Of a DNA stretch of 64,000 bases, positions 1 to 8,669 are shown in pieces. The position numbers were made by a program, and so were the translations under genes. The DNA comes from Oscillibacter sp. (lineage in GTDB: Bacteria > Bacillota > Clostridia > Oscillospirales > Oscillospiraceae): assembly GCA_017937405.1 (NCBI GenBank), contig JAGBDS010000073.1, positions 1-64,000 of the forward strand. The letters run 5' to 3'. Below the pieces are notes generated by a model. That model saw nothing but the letters and a program-made list of their open reading frames with translations. It did no database searches and was not told the DNA's origin. Every line of letters begins with the position of its first letter. Position 1 is the stretch's first letter.

Positions 1-8
1 ATTTTTTT

Positions 9-36
9 AGCAGATGATCTCATCTGCTCTTTTTTC
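9..36 (+). terminator. Rho-independent terminator of a gene left of the window
   Basis: The arms agcagatga (9-17) and tcatctgct (20-28) pair perfectly and are followed by a run of Ts (30-35). It reads in the plus direction, so it should end a gene lying before position 1. No coding sequence from that gene is visible in the window. Confidence 0.65.
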
Positions 37-58
37 ATGCCCTTTTTTCCGTGAAATA

Positions 59-91
59 ACCGGGCCCACCCCTATTTGAGGTGCGCCCGGT
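59..91 (-). terminator. GC-rich hairpin downstream of the SLH gene
   Basis: accgggc (59-65) pairs with gcccggt (85-91), and cacc (67-70) with ggtg (80-83). The hairpin lies 85 nt beyond the stop of the reverse-strand SLH gene. It has no clear T run on that strand, so it may be a terminator or a 3'-end stabilising structure. Confidence 0.35.
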
Positions 92-175
92 CCTGTCACT
101 TTTGCCTGTTGTAACTCGCTGCGTTTATCTTAATGACATTGCTCGTTTGAGGCGCTGTTTTTGCTGTATGCTCGA

Positions 176-1561
176 TTAAGCGGCGGTACCGGCCATCTGA
201 CTGGGGGCCATCTCCAGATAGCCGGAGAAATCGGGGAAGGTGACCTTCACAGCTTTGCCAGTGGCGTTGACGGTCATGGTCATGTCATAATCGTATTCCG
301 CGGACATGGAAATAGACTGGCCGTCCTCCAGGGGCATATCCATCTTCATGGAGGCGGTGAACGTCATATCGACCTTCTTCATGTTTCCCTTGCTGTCCAC
401 CGTATAGGTGGCGGTCATTTCGCCGAAGCGCATATCCAGCCCGGCGCTCTCGCTGCCCATTAAGCCCATAACGCCGTCCAGCATACTGTTCATACCCTCG
501 CCGATGACGATGGTGTACTCTGTATTGGAGCCTACCTTCTTGGAGGTCACGGACTCCAGCATGGCAAGGCCGCTGACGTCCATAGCGTCCACATTCACAA
601 GGGACAGACTTTCAATAGCGGCAAGCTGGTCCTCCACGGAGTATTTCAGTTTCATTTCCTCGCCGGCCATGGTGGTGGACATATACACATAGCCGTCCTT
701 CATCCACATATTCACTTTTGCGGTCTCGCCCTCGGCCGTGGTCTCGGTGGTGTAGGCCATCTGGACGTTGGCACCGTCCACGATCATCTTCATGTTGCCC
801 TTCATAGTGGAGGGAACTTTCATAGTCTCGCCGTCGGCAGTCATGGTCATATCCATTTTGACGTCCATATCCACATCCATGGCATTGTCGTCCATCGTAT
901 CCATGGCGGCGGTCATGGCCCGGTAAGCCGTGATCTTATCTGTCATGGGCTTAGCGGCCTTAGCGTCGATGGCGCCGGACTTCACCAGGCTGTCCAGCAG
1001 GTAGGTATTGCCGTCGGCCATATCAGCGGCCAGGGCCTGATAGGTGAGAGCGGCCAGATCGTCTCGCAGGAAGTCACCGGGGAACATGACGGCGTCATAG
1101 AAGCCCTTCTCCTTGGCAAAGGTCAGGGCGTCGGCGTACTGAAAGTCGGTGCCGTCCTTGTAGCCAAGAGCCCGCAGCAGGAACACCACATAGTTCTGGG
1201 CGCTGCAATTTTTTGCGGAGCCGAAAGTAGTGGCAGTGGTGCCGTTGGCGATGCCCTTGTTATACAGCCAGGCGACATAGGGGGAGGTGAAATCGCTGAC
1301 GTCGGTAAAGGGATGCTTGATCTCCCCGGCGTCATAGGCGGCCTTGGCCTCCTCTTCAGCGCCATAGAGCCGCACCAGCATGATGGCGGCCTCGGAGCGG
1401 GTGGGGGCCCGGTCCAGCTCAAAGCCGTTGGCGGTGCCCCGGAACATTCCGATGGCGGACAGGTCTTCCGCCACCGCGTCAAAGTCGGAGGCGGAAGCGG
1501 TCACGCACAAAGCCGCGGTCAGCAGCAGCGTGGTGAACAGCAGGGTCAGAAAGCGCTTCAT
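176..1561 (-). CDS. Exported SLH-domain protein with a methionine-rich C-terminal domain
   Basis: This 461-residue protein has a signal peptide (about 1-24, MKRFLTLLF start, ASA cleavage region). It continues with S-layer-homology-like segments (about 25-185, with FTDV and GTTATTFG motifs) that should hold it to the cell wall. The rest (about 215-461) is dominated by methionine: about 36 Met in some 250 residues, in alternating patterns such as DVDMDVKMDMTM. Its role is unknown; it resembles secreted lipoprotein-like binding domains. I chose the ATG at 1561 because AGAGGAG lies 8 nt upstream and the signal peptide starts there; the longer frame is untranslated leader. It is monocistronic and divergent from the XRE gene. 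Confidence 0.82.
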   Translation of the reverse strand: MKRFLTLLFTTLLLTAALCVTASASDFDAVAEDLSAIGMFRGTANGFELDRAPTRSEAAIMLVRLYGAEEEAKAAYDAGEIKHPFTDVSDFTSPYVAWLYNKGIANGTTATTFGSAKNCSAQNYVVFLLRALGYKDGTDFQYADALTFAKEKGFYDAVMFPGDFLRDDLAALTYQALAADMADGNTYLLDSLVKSGAIDAKAAKPMTDKITAYRAMTAAMDTMDDNAMDVDMDVKMDMTMTADGETMKVPSTMKGNMKMIVDGANVQMAYTTETTAEGETAKVNMWMKDGYVYMSTTMAGEEMKLKYSVEDQLAAIESLSLVNVDAMDVSGLAMLESVTSKKVGSNTEYTIVIGEGMNSMLDGVMGLMGSESAGLDMRFGEMTATYTVDSKGNMKKVDMTFTASMKMDMPLEDGQSISMSAEYDYDMTMTVNATGKAVKVTFPDFSGYLEMAPSQMAGTAA

Positions 1562-1659
1562 AAAATTGCTCCTCTCTTTCATATGCGGCTTAATGCCGTT
1601 TTTAACATCATATACCAGTCCAAACTGACCGTCAATAAAAAGCAAAAGACGATTTAAAG

Positions 1660-1687
1660 TTGATATTTTTTTGCAAACATGTATAAT
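1660..1687 (+). promoter_or_regulatory. Sigma-A type promoter of the XRE-comEC operon
   Basis: TTGATA (1660-1665), a 16 bp spacer and TATAAT (1682-1687) precede the XRE start codon at 1756. The leader is about 60 nt and ends in GAGGTGG. Confidence 0.65.
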
Positions 1688-1755
1688 TGAAGCCGAATGG
1701 GTGAAAACCACTCGGAAGGTGCAACCGATTGGTAGCATCTTCTTGAGGTGGTGTC

Positions 1756-1977
1756 ATGTACTTTCGCCGATTAGAAGATTTGCGCACAGACCATGATAAG
1801 ACTCAAATTGAAATTGCGGAATATCTAAATATGAACCGCAATGTATACTGGCGCTACGAGAAAGGCGTGCGGGAGATTCCGGCATGGGCTGTTCTGAAGC
1901 TGGCTGACTACTACAAGGTCAGCACGGATTACCTGCTGGGCCGCACTGACGACCCCACGCCGCCAAAGGGCAAATGA
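1756..1977 (+). CDS. XRE-family helix-turn-helix transcriptional regulator
   Basis: This is a 73-residue protein that is almost only an HTH domain. The helix pair is visible as TQIEIAEYLNMNRNVYWRYE, followed by the family-typical KLADYYKVSTDYLLGRTD. It should bind DNA as a small repressor. Its last codon and stop overlap the comEC start (ATGA at 1974-1977), so the two genes are translationally coupled. A regulator fused so tightly to comEC suggests autoregulation or control of the operon, which is inference. The ribosome binding site is GAGGTGG. Confidence 0.85.
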   Translation: MYFRRLEDLRTDHDKTQIEIAEYLNMNRNVYWRYEKGVREIPAWAVLKLADYYKVSTDYLLGRTDDPTPPKGK

Positions 1978-4220
1978 GAGTTCTCGCCGCGTTCACAGGC
2001 TCCTTTGCCCTGGGTATCTTTCTGGCGCAGTACCTGGTTCCGGCCGAATGGCTGCTTCCCTGCGGAGCGGCCACTTTTGTGCTGGCTGTCGGCAGGCTGT
2101 TTCTGCGCAATGACTGGGGCCGCCGGGTGCTGCTGGTGGGTGTAGGTCTGTCTCTTGCCTTTGGATATGACTGGCTCTATCTCCGCCAGGTCCAGCGGCC
2201 CATGGAGGCCCTGGCCGGTACGGACAGGGAAATGGTAATGACTCTCTGTGATTACGCCGTTCCCACGAATTACGGCGCCAAGGCCACCGTCCGGCTGGAG
2301 GGACTGCCAGGGAAAGCGGTCTATTACGGAACCGCTGACTTACTGGAGCTGGAGCCGGGCCAGACCGTGACAGACCTGGTCCATCTGCAAAGCGCATCCC
2401 GTATCCGGGATGACGATGTGACCAGCTTCACCTCTAAAGGCGTGTTCCTGCTGGCCTACCGCCGGGGAGAGGCCTCCTATGGCCCAGGTACTTCCGGCTC
2501 GCCCCGGTGGTGGCCCGCCCGGATGGGCCGCGCCATGCGGGAGAAAATCTCTGCTATATTCCAGGGGGATACCGCGGGCTTTTTGACCGCTATTCTGACA
2601 GGGAACAAGTCCGGGCTTTCCGAGGAGGGCGCCGCGGCGCTGTCCGAAGCGGGACTGTACCACATTCTGGCGGTATCCGGGATGCACTGCGGCTTTTTGC
2701 TGGCGCTGGTGACCTTCCTGACAGGCAGGCACCGCCGCCGTCTCACGGCTCTGTGCGCCCTGCCGCTGCTGGTGTTTTACGCGGCCCTCACCGGAGGAAG
2801 CCCCTCTGTCCTGCGGGCCTGCGTTATGCTGGCCTTTCTGCTGGCGGCGCCGCTTTTCCGCCGGGACAGCGACGGCCCCACGGCTCTGCTTGCCGCCTTA
2901 TTCCTGATTTTGCTGGCGAACCCCTTTGCCGCCGCGTCTATCAGCTTGCAGTTGTCCTTTGCGGCCATGGCGGGCATCCTGTTCCTGACGCCCCGGCTGT
3001 ACCGCCTGTTACTGCACGGCGGAAAAGGGAACCGGTTCACCCGGTTTGTGGCGGCGGGTTTCTCCGCCACCATGGGTGCCCTGGTGTTCACGGTGCCGCT
3101 GTCCGGCTGGTATTTCGGCACGCTGACGCTGATCTCGCCCCTGAGCAATCTGCTGTGCCTGTGGGCCGCCAGCGGCGTGTTCCTGCTGGGATTGCTGACG
3201 GTGCTGATGGGCTTCGTCTGCCTGCCGCTGGCAAAACTGATTGCGGCGGTTCCTGCCCTGCTGGCCCGGTATATCCTGTTTGCGGCAGGCCTGCTGGCGA
3301 AAATTCCATACCACGCGGCGTATTTTGCAAATCCTTACCTGAAATACTGGCTGGTATTCGTTTACCTTCTGTTTCTGACGGCGTGGCTGCGCCGGAAAAC
3401 GCCCCGGCGGAAATACGTTCTGGCGGCTGTCCTGGCGTGCCTGACCTTGGCATTGACCATAAAGCTGGGGGAGTGGCGGTATCACGCCGACCTGGACGTC
3501 AAGGTGCTGGACGTGGGCCAGGGGCAGTGCGTCCTGTTGGCCTCCGGCGGAGACTTTACCCTGGTGGACTGTGGCAGCGGCAACAGCTGGTACGGCCCCA
3601 GTGAAACTGCCAGCCAGCACCTGCGGGCCATGGGCTGCTGGAAGCTGGACCGCTTAGTCCTGACCCACTATGATTCCGACCACGTCAATGGTGTCCGGAG
3701 CCTGCTGGCCCGGATGGATGTGGGTACTCTGCTGGTACCGGAACTGACGGAGGTTGGCCCTGGGGGCGAAATTTGGGAGCTTGCTCAATCCCATGGTGTT
3801 ACTGTGAAAGTCGTGGAGAATAAAACAGACCTCTCCACAGGCCGCGCCCTGCTGACGCTTCTGCCGCCGGTAGGAGAAGGGGAGGACAACGAAAGTGGTC
3901 TCTCTGTACTGGTCTCAGCCGGAGAAGAAGATATTCTGATCACCGGCGACATGGACGCTGCCACGGAACGCAGGCTTCTGGAGATTTATGACCTGCCTGA
4001 CATCGAAGTCCTGGTGGCGGGGCATCACGGTTCCAAATATTCCACGTCCAACGACCTGCTGGATGCGCTGACTCCGGAGACTGCCTGCATCAGCGTCGGC
4101 TCCAACAGCTACGGCCACCCTGCCGACGAGACGATGCGGCGGCTGGTGGAGCACGGCTGCGCCATCTACCGCACGGATATGCAGGGCAGCATTCACCTAT
4201 CACTGAATCGAGGAGACTGA
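1974..4220 (+). CDS. comEC: DNA internalization/competence protein ComEC/Rec2
   Basis: This 748-residue membrane protein forms the channel that imports single-stranded DNA during transformation. It has N-terminal membrane segments, a DUF4131-like region, the competence domain with the signature LAVSGMHCGFLLAL (about 230-245), many transmembrane helices to about residue 490, and a C-terminal metallo-beta-lactamase domain. That domain begins at DVKVLDVGQGQCVLL and carries the metal ligands THYDSDHVNG and GHHGSKYS. The length is normal for full ComEC. It is coupled to the XRE gene and followed by holA one base later. No late-competence pilus genes are in this window. Confidence 0.93.
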   Translation: MRVLAAFTGSFALGIFLAQYLVPAEWLLPCGAATFVLAVGRLFLRNDWGRRVLLVGVGLSLAFGYDWLYLRQVQRPMEALAGTDREMVMTLCDYAVPTNYGAKATVRLEGLPGKAVYYGTADLLELEPGQTVTDLVHLQSASRIRDDDVTSFTSKGVFLLAYRRGEASYGPGTSGSPRWWPARMGRAMREKISAIFQGDTAGFLTAILTGNKSGLSEEGAAALSEAGLYHILAVSGMHCGFLLALVTFLTGRHRRRLTALCALPLLVFYAALTGGSPSVLRACVMLAFLLAAPLFRRDSDGPTALLAALFLILLANPFAAASISLQLSFAAMAGILFLTPRLYRLLLHGGKGNRFTRFVAAGFSATMGALVFTVPLSGWYFGTLTLISPLSNLLCLWAASGVFLLGLLTVLMGFVCLPLAKLIAAVPALLARYILFAAGLLAKIPYHAAYFANPYLKYWLVFVYLLFLTAWLRRKTPRRKYVLAAVLACLTLALTIKLGEWRYHADLDVKVLDVGQGQCVLLASGGDFTLVDCGSGNSWYGPSETASQHLRAMGCWKLDRLVLTHYDSDHVNGVRSLLARMDVGTLLVPELTEVGPGGEIWELAQSHGVTVKVVENKTDLSTGRALLTLLPPVGEGEDNESGLSVLVSAGEEDILITGDMDAATERRLLEIYDLPDIEVLVAGHHGSKYSTSNDLLDALTPETACISVGSNSYGHPADETMRRLVEHGCAIYRTDMQGSIHLSLNRGD

Positions 4221-4221
4221 C

Positions 4222-5277
4222 ATGGCATACGCGAAAAAGGCCCCAAAAACCAATGAGGCTTATCAAAAATTCAAGGCTGACCTGTCCGCCGGGGAGGTGG
4301 GCTGTGCCTATATCTTTTACGGTGAGGAGAGCTACCTCCGGGAGTACTATCTGGGGGAACTGCGGAAAAAGCTGGTGCCCGCCGGGTTTGAGGAGTTCAA
4401 CTACCACAGGTTGGAGGGCAAGGACCTGACGGCCCAGGCTCTGACGGAGATGGCGGAAGCCATGCCCATGCTGTCGGAGCGTACCCTCATCGTCGTCACA
4501 GATTTCGACATTTTCAAGCTGGGGGAGGAACAGCGGGAGAAGCTGATCGCGCTGCTGGAGGACATTCCGCCCTACTGCTGCCTGGTGTTCGTTTACGATA
4601 CCGTGGCCTACAAGCCCAACAAGACCATGAAGAAGCTGTGTAAGGCCATCGGTGACTATGTGCAGGCGGTGGAGTTCCGGGCCCAGGACAGCAGCGACCT
4701 GGTGGCCTGGATTGCCCGCCGCTTCCGGGCGCTGGACAAGGAGATCGACCGGCAGACGGCGGAGTATCTCATCTTTACCTGCGGCGGCCTGATGACCGGG
4801 CTGGTGCCCGAAATTTCCAAGATCGCCGCCTACGCCAAGGGCAAGAGCATCACCCAGAAGGATATCGACGACGTGGCGGACCCGGTGCTGTCGGCGGAGG
4901 TATTCAAGCTCAGTGACGCGGTGCTTCAGGGCAATTATGACCTGGCGGCGTCCATCCTGGGAGACCTTTTGAAAATGCAGACGGAGCCCATTATGATCCT
5001 GGCAGCCCTGGGCAGCCAGCTCCGGCGTATCTATACCGCCCGCCTTGCCATCGACAGCGGCAAGGACAAATACTGGCTCATGGAGCTCTGGGAGATGAAG
5101 AGCGACTACCCGGCCAAGCTCCTGCTGAACGCCGCCAAGCGGACCACCGCAGATTGGTGCGCGGATGCGGTAAAAATGTGTCAGGTGCTAGACCGCCGGA
5201 TAAAAAGCGAGAAGGGCATTGATGCGGTGGGTGAGCTGAAGCTCCTGCTGGTGCGGCTGGGGGCGAAGCGGAAATGA
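4222..5277 (+). CDS. holA: DNA polymerase III subunit delta
   Basis: This 351-residue clamp-loader subunit opens the beta clamp at primer termini. The N-terminal GEESYLREYY segment and the AAA+-like core (TLIVVTDFDIFKL) with the C-terminal collar region (about 215-345, LSDAVLQGNYDLAASIL) match HolA. The comEC-holA order is common in Firmicutes. The ribosome binding site is GAGGAG just inside the end of comEC. The 3' end overlaps the next gene by ATGA. Confidence 0.92.
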   Translation: MAYAKKAPKTNEAYQKFKADLSAGEVGCAYIFYGEESYLREYYLGELRKKLVPAGFEEFNYHRLEGKDLTAQALTEMAEAMPMLSERTLIVVTDFDIFKLGEEQREKLIALLEDIPPYCCLVFVYDTVAYKPNKTMKKLCKAIGDYVQAVEFRAQDSSDLVAWIARRFRALDKEIDRQTAEYLIFTCGGLMTGLVPEISKIAAYAKGKSITQKDIDDVADPVLSAEVFKLSDAVLQGNYDLAASILGDLLKMQTEPIMILAALGSQLRRIYTARLAIDSGKDKYWLMELWEMKSDYPAKLLLNAAKRTTADWCADAVKMCQVLDRRIKSEKGIDAVGELKLLLVRLGAKRK

Positions 5278-5867
5278 GAAAGGTCAAAGAGGTCATCGTG
5301 GTGGAGGGACGGTACGACAAAAATGCCATCAGCCAGGTGGTAGACGCCACCGTCATCACACTGGGCGGCTTTTCCGTGTTCAATGACAAAGAGAAGCTGG
5401 CTTTCCTGCGCAAGCTTGCGGAAAAACAGGGCCTGATCGTCCTGACGGACAGCGACGGTGCGGGGTTCGTCATCCGCAATTACCTGAAAGGTGCCCTGCC
5501 GAAAGAGCTTGTGAAGCAGGCATATATTCCCGATGTTTACGGGAAAGAGCGCCGCAAACGTACTCCCGGTAAAGAGGGCAAACTGGGCGTGGAGGGCATG
5601 AAGCCCGATGTGCTGCTGGCATCCCTGGAGCGGGCAGGCGCCACTTTCCTGGATGAAGAGACCGAAGAAAACCGGAAAGGAACCCCTATCACCAAGGCGG
5701 ATCTTTACGTCCTGGGCCTGACCGGCGGGCAGGACAGCTCCGTCAAACGGCAGGCGCTGCTGCGAAAGCTGGAACTGCCGGAGCATTTGACTGCCAACGG
5801 ACTGTTGGAGGCATTAAACCTGCTGTACAGCCGGGAGGACTTTCTGCGATTCACGGAAACATTCTGA
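5274..5867 (+). CDS. rnmV: TOPRIM ribonuclease M5-like protein (DUF4093 C-terminus)
   Basis: This 197-residue protein opens with a TOPRIM domain: the glutamate motif VVEGRYD (about 8-14) and the DxD motif LTDSDGAG. It then has GKLGVEGMKPD, typical of RNase M5, and a C-terminal DUF4093-like region. RNase M5 trims 5S rRNA precursors in Firmicutes. The gene is coupled to holA by a 4 bp overlap rather than sitting beside ksgA as in Bacillus, so a paralogous TOPRIM nuclease role is possible. Confidence 0.8.
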   Translation: MRKVKEVIVVEGRYDKNAISQVVDATVITLGGFSVFNDKEKLAFLRKLAEKQGLIVLTDSDGAGFVIRNYLKGALPKELVKQAYIPDVYGKERRKRTPGKEGKLGVEGMKPDVLLASLERAGATFLDEETEENRKGTPITKADLYVLGLTGGQDSSVKRQALLRKLELPEHLTANGLLEALNLLYSREDFLRFTETF

Positions 5868-5988
5868 AAAAGCCAACGATTGCCCTCGCATCTGTCTTAT
5901 TTCGCAACATAAATTTTCTGTTCTCCAAAATTCGACAAAATTTGACAATCAGAAGTGCTATCCTGAACTGCAAAAGGAGGTATTTCTG

Positions 5989-6237
5989 ATGCGTAGGATT
6001 TTAATGGGAACAGCCCAGTGCCATGACCTGCCGGTCCGGTATTATTTGCTGGCGAAGGCCCGGGAAGATGAGACAGAAACTTATGGCATAGGCGTGGAAT
6101 ATGCTGGGGAGCGTGTGGAGATCCCGAACATCACGCCCTTTCAGCATCGTATCCAGAAATTGGCGGAGACGCTGATCAGTGGGCTAGTCACGCCGGCGAC
6201 GCTGGTTGATGTGACAGAGGACTGGCTCCTGACTTGA
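5989..6237 (+). CDS. DUF6514 family small protein
   Basis: This is an 82-residue soluble protein of unknown function that resembles the DUF6514 family of clostridia. It has a two-strand N-terminal segment (YYLLAKA, TYGIGVEYAGE) and a helical C-terminus ending in TLVDVTEDWLLT. A very strong ribosome binding site, AAAGGAGGT, precedes the ATG. The 120 nt gap after rnmV contains TTGACA near 5941, but no -10 at the correct spacing was found. Confidence 0.7.
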   Translation: MRRILMGTAQCHDLPVRYYLLAKAREDETETYGIGVEYAGERVEIPNITPFQHRIQKLAETLISGLVTPATLVDVTEDWLLT

Positions 6238-6252
6238 AATCACTGATTTTCC

Positions 6253-6281
6253 TTGCAATTTTTTCGTGGATTCTGTATAAT
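6253..6281 (+). promoter_or_regulatory. Sigma-A type promoter of glnS
   Basis: TTGCAA (6253-6258), a 17 bp spacer and TATAAT (6276-6281) lie 42 bp before the glnS start codon. Confidence 0.75.
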
Positions 6282-6323
6282 ACAGTTCCATGCTAAAAAC
6301 TTGCACAGGAAGGATTGACAGCC

Positions 6324-8054
6324 ATGGCTGACGAGATCAAAACCACGCAGGAGGAAGTATCCGAGAGCCGAAACTTCATCCATGCATTTATTGAAGAGGA
6401 TATCGCCCCCGGCGGACAGTTCGAGGGCATGACCGTCCATACCCGTTTTCCCCCGGAGCCAAACGGCTATCTGCACATCGGCCATTGCAAGGCCCTGACC
6501 ATCGACTTCGGCACTGCCGAAAAGTTCGGAGGTCTGTGCAACCTCCGGATGGACGATACCAACCCCACCAAGGAGGATACCGAGTTTGTGGATGCCATTC
6601 AGGAGGACATTCACTGGCTTGGCTTCGACTGGGGGGACCGCTTTTTCTACGGTTCTGACTACTTTGAGGAGGACTATCGTCAGGCGGTGGGACTCATTAA
6701 AAAGGGTCTTGCCTATGTCTGTGAGCTGTCTCCCGAGGAGTTTAAGGAGTATCGGGGCAGCATTGGGGTGCCCGCCAAGAGCCCCTACCGGGACCGTCCC
6801 ATTGAAGAGAGTCTGGACCTGTTTGCCCGGATGCGGGCGGGGGAATTTCCCAATGGCGCTATGACTCTGCGTGCCAAAATCGACTTGGCCAGCGGCAACT
6901 TTAACATGCGAGACCCCGTGCTGTACCGCATCAATCATATGCACCATCACCGTCAGGGCGACAAGTGGTGCATCTATCCCATGTACGACTTTGCTCATCC
7001 CATTCAGGACGCGCTGGAGGGCATCACCCATAGCCTCTGCTCTTTGGAGTTTGAAGCCCACCGTCCCCTGTACAACTGGGTGGTGGACAACTGCGACCTG
7101 CCCAGCAAGCCCCGTCAGATCGAATTCGCCCGCCTGGGCATCGATCACACGGTCATGAGCAAGCGGAAGCTGCGCGCTCTGGTCGAGAGCGGCAAGGTTT
7201 CCGGCTGGGACGATCCCCGGATGCCTACACTCTGCGGCCTGCGCCGCCGTGGCTATACCGCCAAGTCCATCCGCAATTTCTGCGAGCGTATCGGCGTTGC
7301 CAAGAGCGCAAATGTGGTGGAATACGGCTTCCTGGAGCACTGCCTGCGGGAGGACCTAAACGAGACGGCTGAGCGTGTCATGGGCGTTCTGCGTCCCATC
7401 AAGCTGACCATCACCAATTACCCCGAGGGCAAGACCGAGACCGTCACCGTGGAAAACAATCCTTTGGACCCCACCGCCGGCACCCGGGAGGTCAGCTTCT
7501 CCCGCGACCTGTATATCGAGGCCGACGACTTCCTGGAGACCCCGGTGCCCAAATATAAGCGCCTGTTCCCCGGCGGCCCCGAGTGCCGTCTGAAGGGCGC
7601 CTACCTCATCACCTGCACCGGCTGTTTGAAGGATGAGAACGGCAATATCACTGAGGTCCTCTGCGAATACGATCCTGAGAGCCGCGGCGGCGACCCCGCC
7701 GACGGCCGGAAGGTGAAGGGCGCCACCATCCACTGGGTGGACGCCGCCACCGCAATCGATGCCGAGGTACGGCTGTACGACAATCTGTTCTCTGACGAAG
7801 CCCCTGACAGTGCGGACAAGGATTTCATCGACTGCCTGAATCCCAATTCTCTGGAGGTCCTCCAGGGCTGCAAGGTAGAGGCCAGCCTGAAAGCCGTTGC
7901 CCAAGGTTATGAGCAGACCGAGAAGAAGGGCAAGACCGCCCCAGCCTTCCAGTTCATGCGCCTGGGCTACTTCTGTATGGACAGCAGAGATTCCAGCCCC
8001 GAACACATGGTGTTCAACCGCAGCGTTTCCCTGAAGGACAGCTTCAAGAAATAA
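6324..8054 (+). CDS. glnS: Glutaminyl-tRNA synthetase
   Basis: This 576-residue class I enzyme charges tRNA-Gln with glutamine. The HIGH signature is in NGYLHIGHCKA (about residue 50), the KMSKS-equivalent is VMSKRKL (about 275), and a C-terminal anticodon-binding beta-barrel follows. Glutamate-specific GltX enzymes have a helical C-terminus instead. I prefer the ATG at 6324 (MADEIKTTQEE) with AGGAAGG upstream over the in-frame TTG at 6315. Many Firmicutes lack GlnRS and use the GatCAB amidotransferase, so its presence is notable. It has its own promoter and terminator. Confidence 0.93.
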   Translation: MADEIKTTQEEVSESRNFIHAFIEEDIAPGGQFEGMTVHTRFPPEPNGYLHIGHCKALTIDFGTAEKFGGLCNLRMDDTNPTKEDTEFVDAIQEDIHWLGFDWGDRFFYGSDYFEEDYRQAVGLIKKGLAYVCELSPEEFKEYRGSIGVPAKSPYRDRPIEESLDLFARMRAGEFPNGAMTLRAKIDLASGNFNMRDPVLYRINHMHHHRQGDKWCIYPMYDFAHPIQDALEGITHSLCSLEFEAHRPLYNWVVDNCDLPSKPRQIEFARLGIDHTVMSKRKLRALVESGKVSGWDDPRMPTLCGLRRRGYTAKSIRNFCERIGVAKSANVVEYGFLEHCLREDLNETAERVMGVLRPIKLTITNYPEGKTETVTVENNPLDPTAGTREVSFSRDLYIEADDFLETPVPKYKRLFPGGPECRLKGAYLITCTGCLKDENGNITEVLCEYDPESRGGDPADGRKVKGATIHWVDAATAIDAEVRLYDNLFSDEAPDSADKDFIDCLNPNSLEVLQGCKVEASLKAVAQGYEQTEKKGKTAPAFQFMRLGYFCMDSRDSSPEHMVFNRSVSLKDSFKK

Positions 8055-8058
8055 AGAA

Positions 8059-8097
8059 CACCGCCGCTTTTTCATTTGAAAAAGCGGCGGTGCTTTG
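8059..8097. terminator. Bidirectional terminator between glnS and the PaaI gene
   Basis: A perfect 15 bp stem, caccgccgctttttc (8059-8073) with its complement (8078-8092), has a 4 nt loop. T-rich or A-rich sequence on both arms lets it serve both convergent genes. Confidence 0.8.
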
Positions 8098-8098
8098 C

Positions 8099-8509
8099 TC
8101 ATATATCCAATTTTTCAGGAAGCTTGTAAAAAGTGAAGGTCCCCGTGCCCAGCAAAGTTCCGTCCTGCTCCGTGATACGGACTTCGAACACACAGACCGT
8201 TCGTCCGTGCTTTACCTCACGGGCCTCTGCCGTCAGGCAGCCGCCCACATTGGCGCTGCGGAAGAAGTTATAGTTGGCGTTCATAGTGACTGCTTTATAT
8301 CCATAGGAGGCCATGGCGGAGCCGCAGGCAGTGTCTGCCATCGTAAAGTAGACTCCGCCATGAGGCACCCCCAGGGGGTTGGCATCCTCCGGAACAACGG
8401 TCTTGGTGACCCGGGCATAGCCGGGACCGATCTCCTCTACGAAAACGCCCTGCCGCTGGACATACGGATTGTGGCTGTTGCGGTAGTCCGCCATCTTCTG
8501 ATAGTTCAT
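8099..8509 (-). CDS. PaaI-family hotdog thioesterase
   Basis: This 136-residue single-hotdog protein is predicted to hydrolyse acyl-CoA thioesters. The signature is PLGVPHGGVYFTMADTACG (about 47-65), with NANYNFFRSA and the closing GTGTFTFYKL strand. The ATG at 8509 has AGAGGG upstream. Its first base pairs overlap the stop (ATGA) of an unrecognised upstream open frame. The substrate is unknown; no phenylacetate genes are nearby. Confidence 0.88.
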   Translation of the reverse strand: MNYQKMADYRNSHNPYVQRQGVFVEEIGPGYARVTKTVVPEDANPLGVPHGGVYFTMADTACGSAMASYGYKAVTMNANYNFFRSANVGGCLTAEAREVKHGRTVCVFEVRITEQDGTLLGTGTFTFYKLPEKLDI

Positions 8510-8669
8510 AGAAGCCCTCTTTTCTGCGTTTTGATGAGGCTATCATACGCTTTTTTGCTGTCGGCGTCAAATTTCCCGGATAATGTTCTTCCATTTTTCA
8601 GGAGCTCTTTCAGAATGATTTCAGGTTCTGCTGCTATTCTTTCTCCATCAACTGAAAGGTCGTAAGGAT

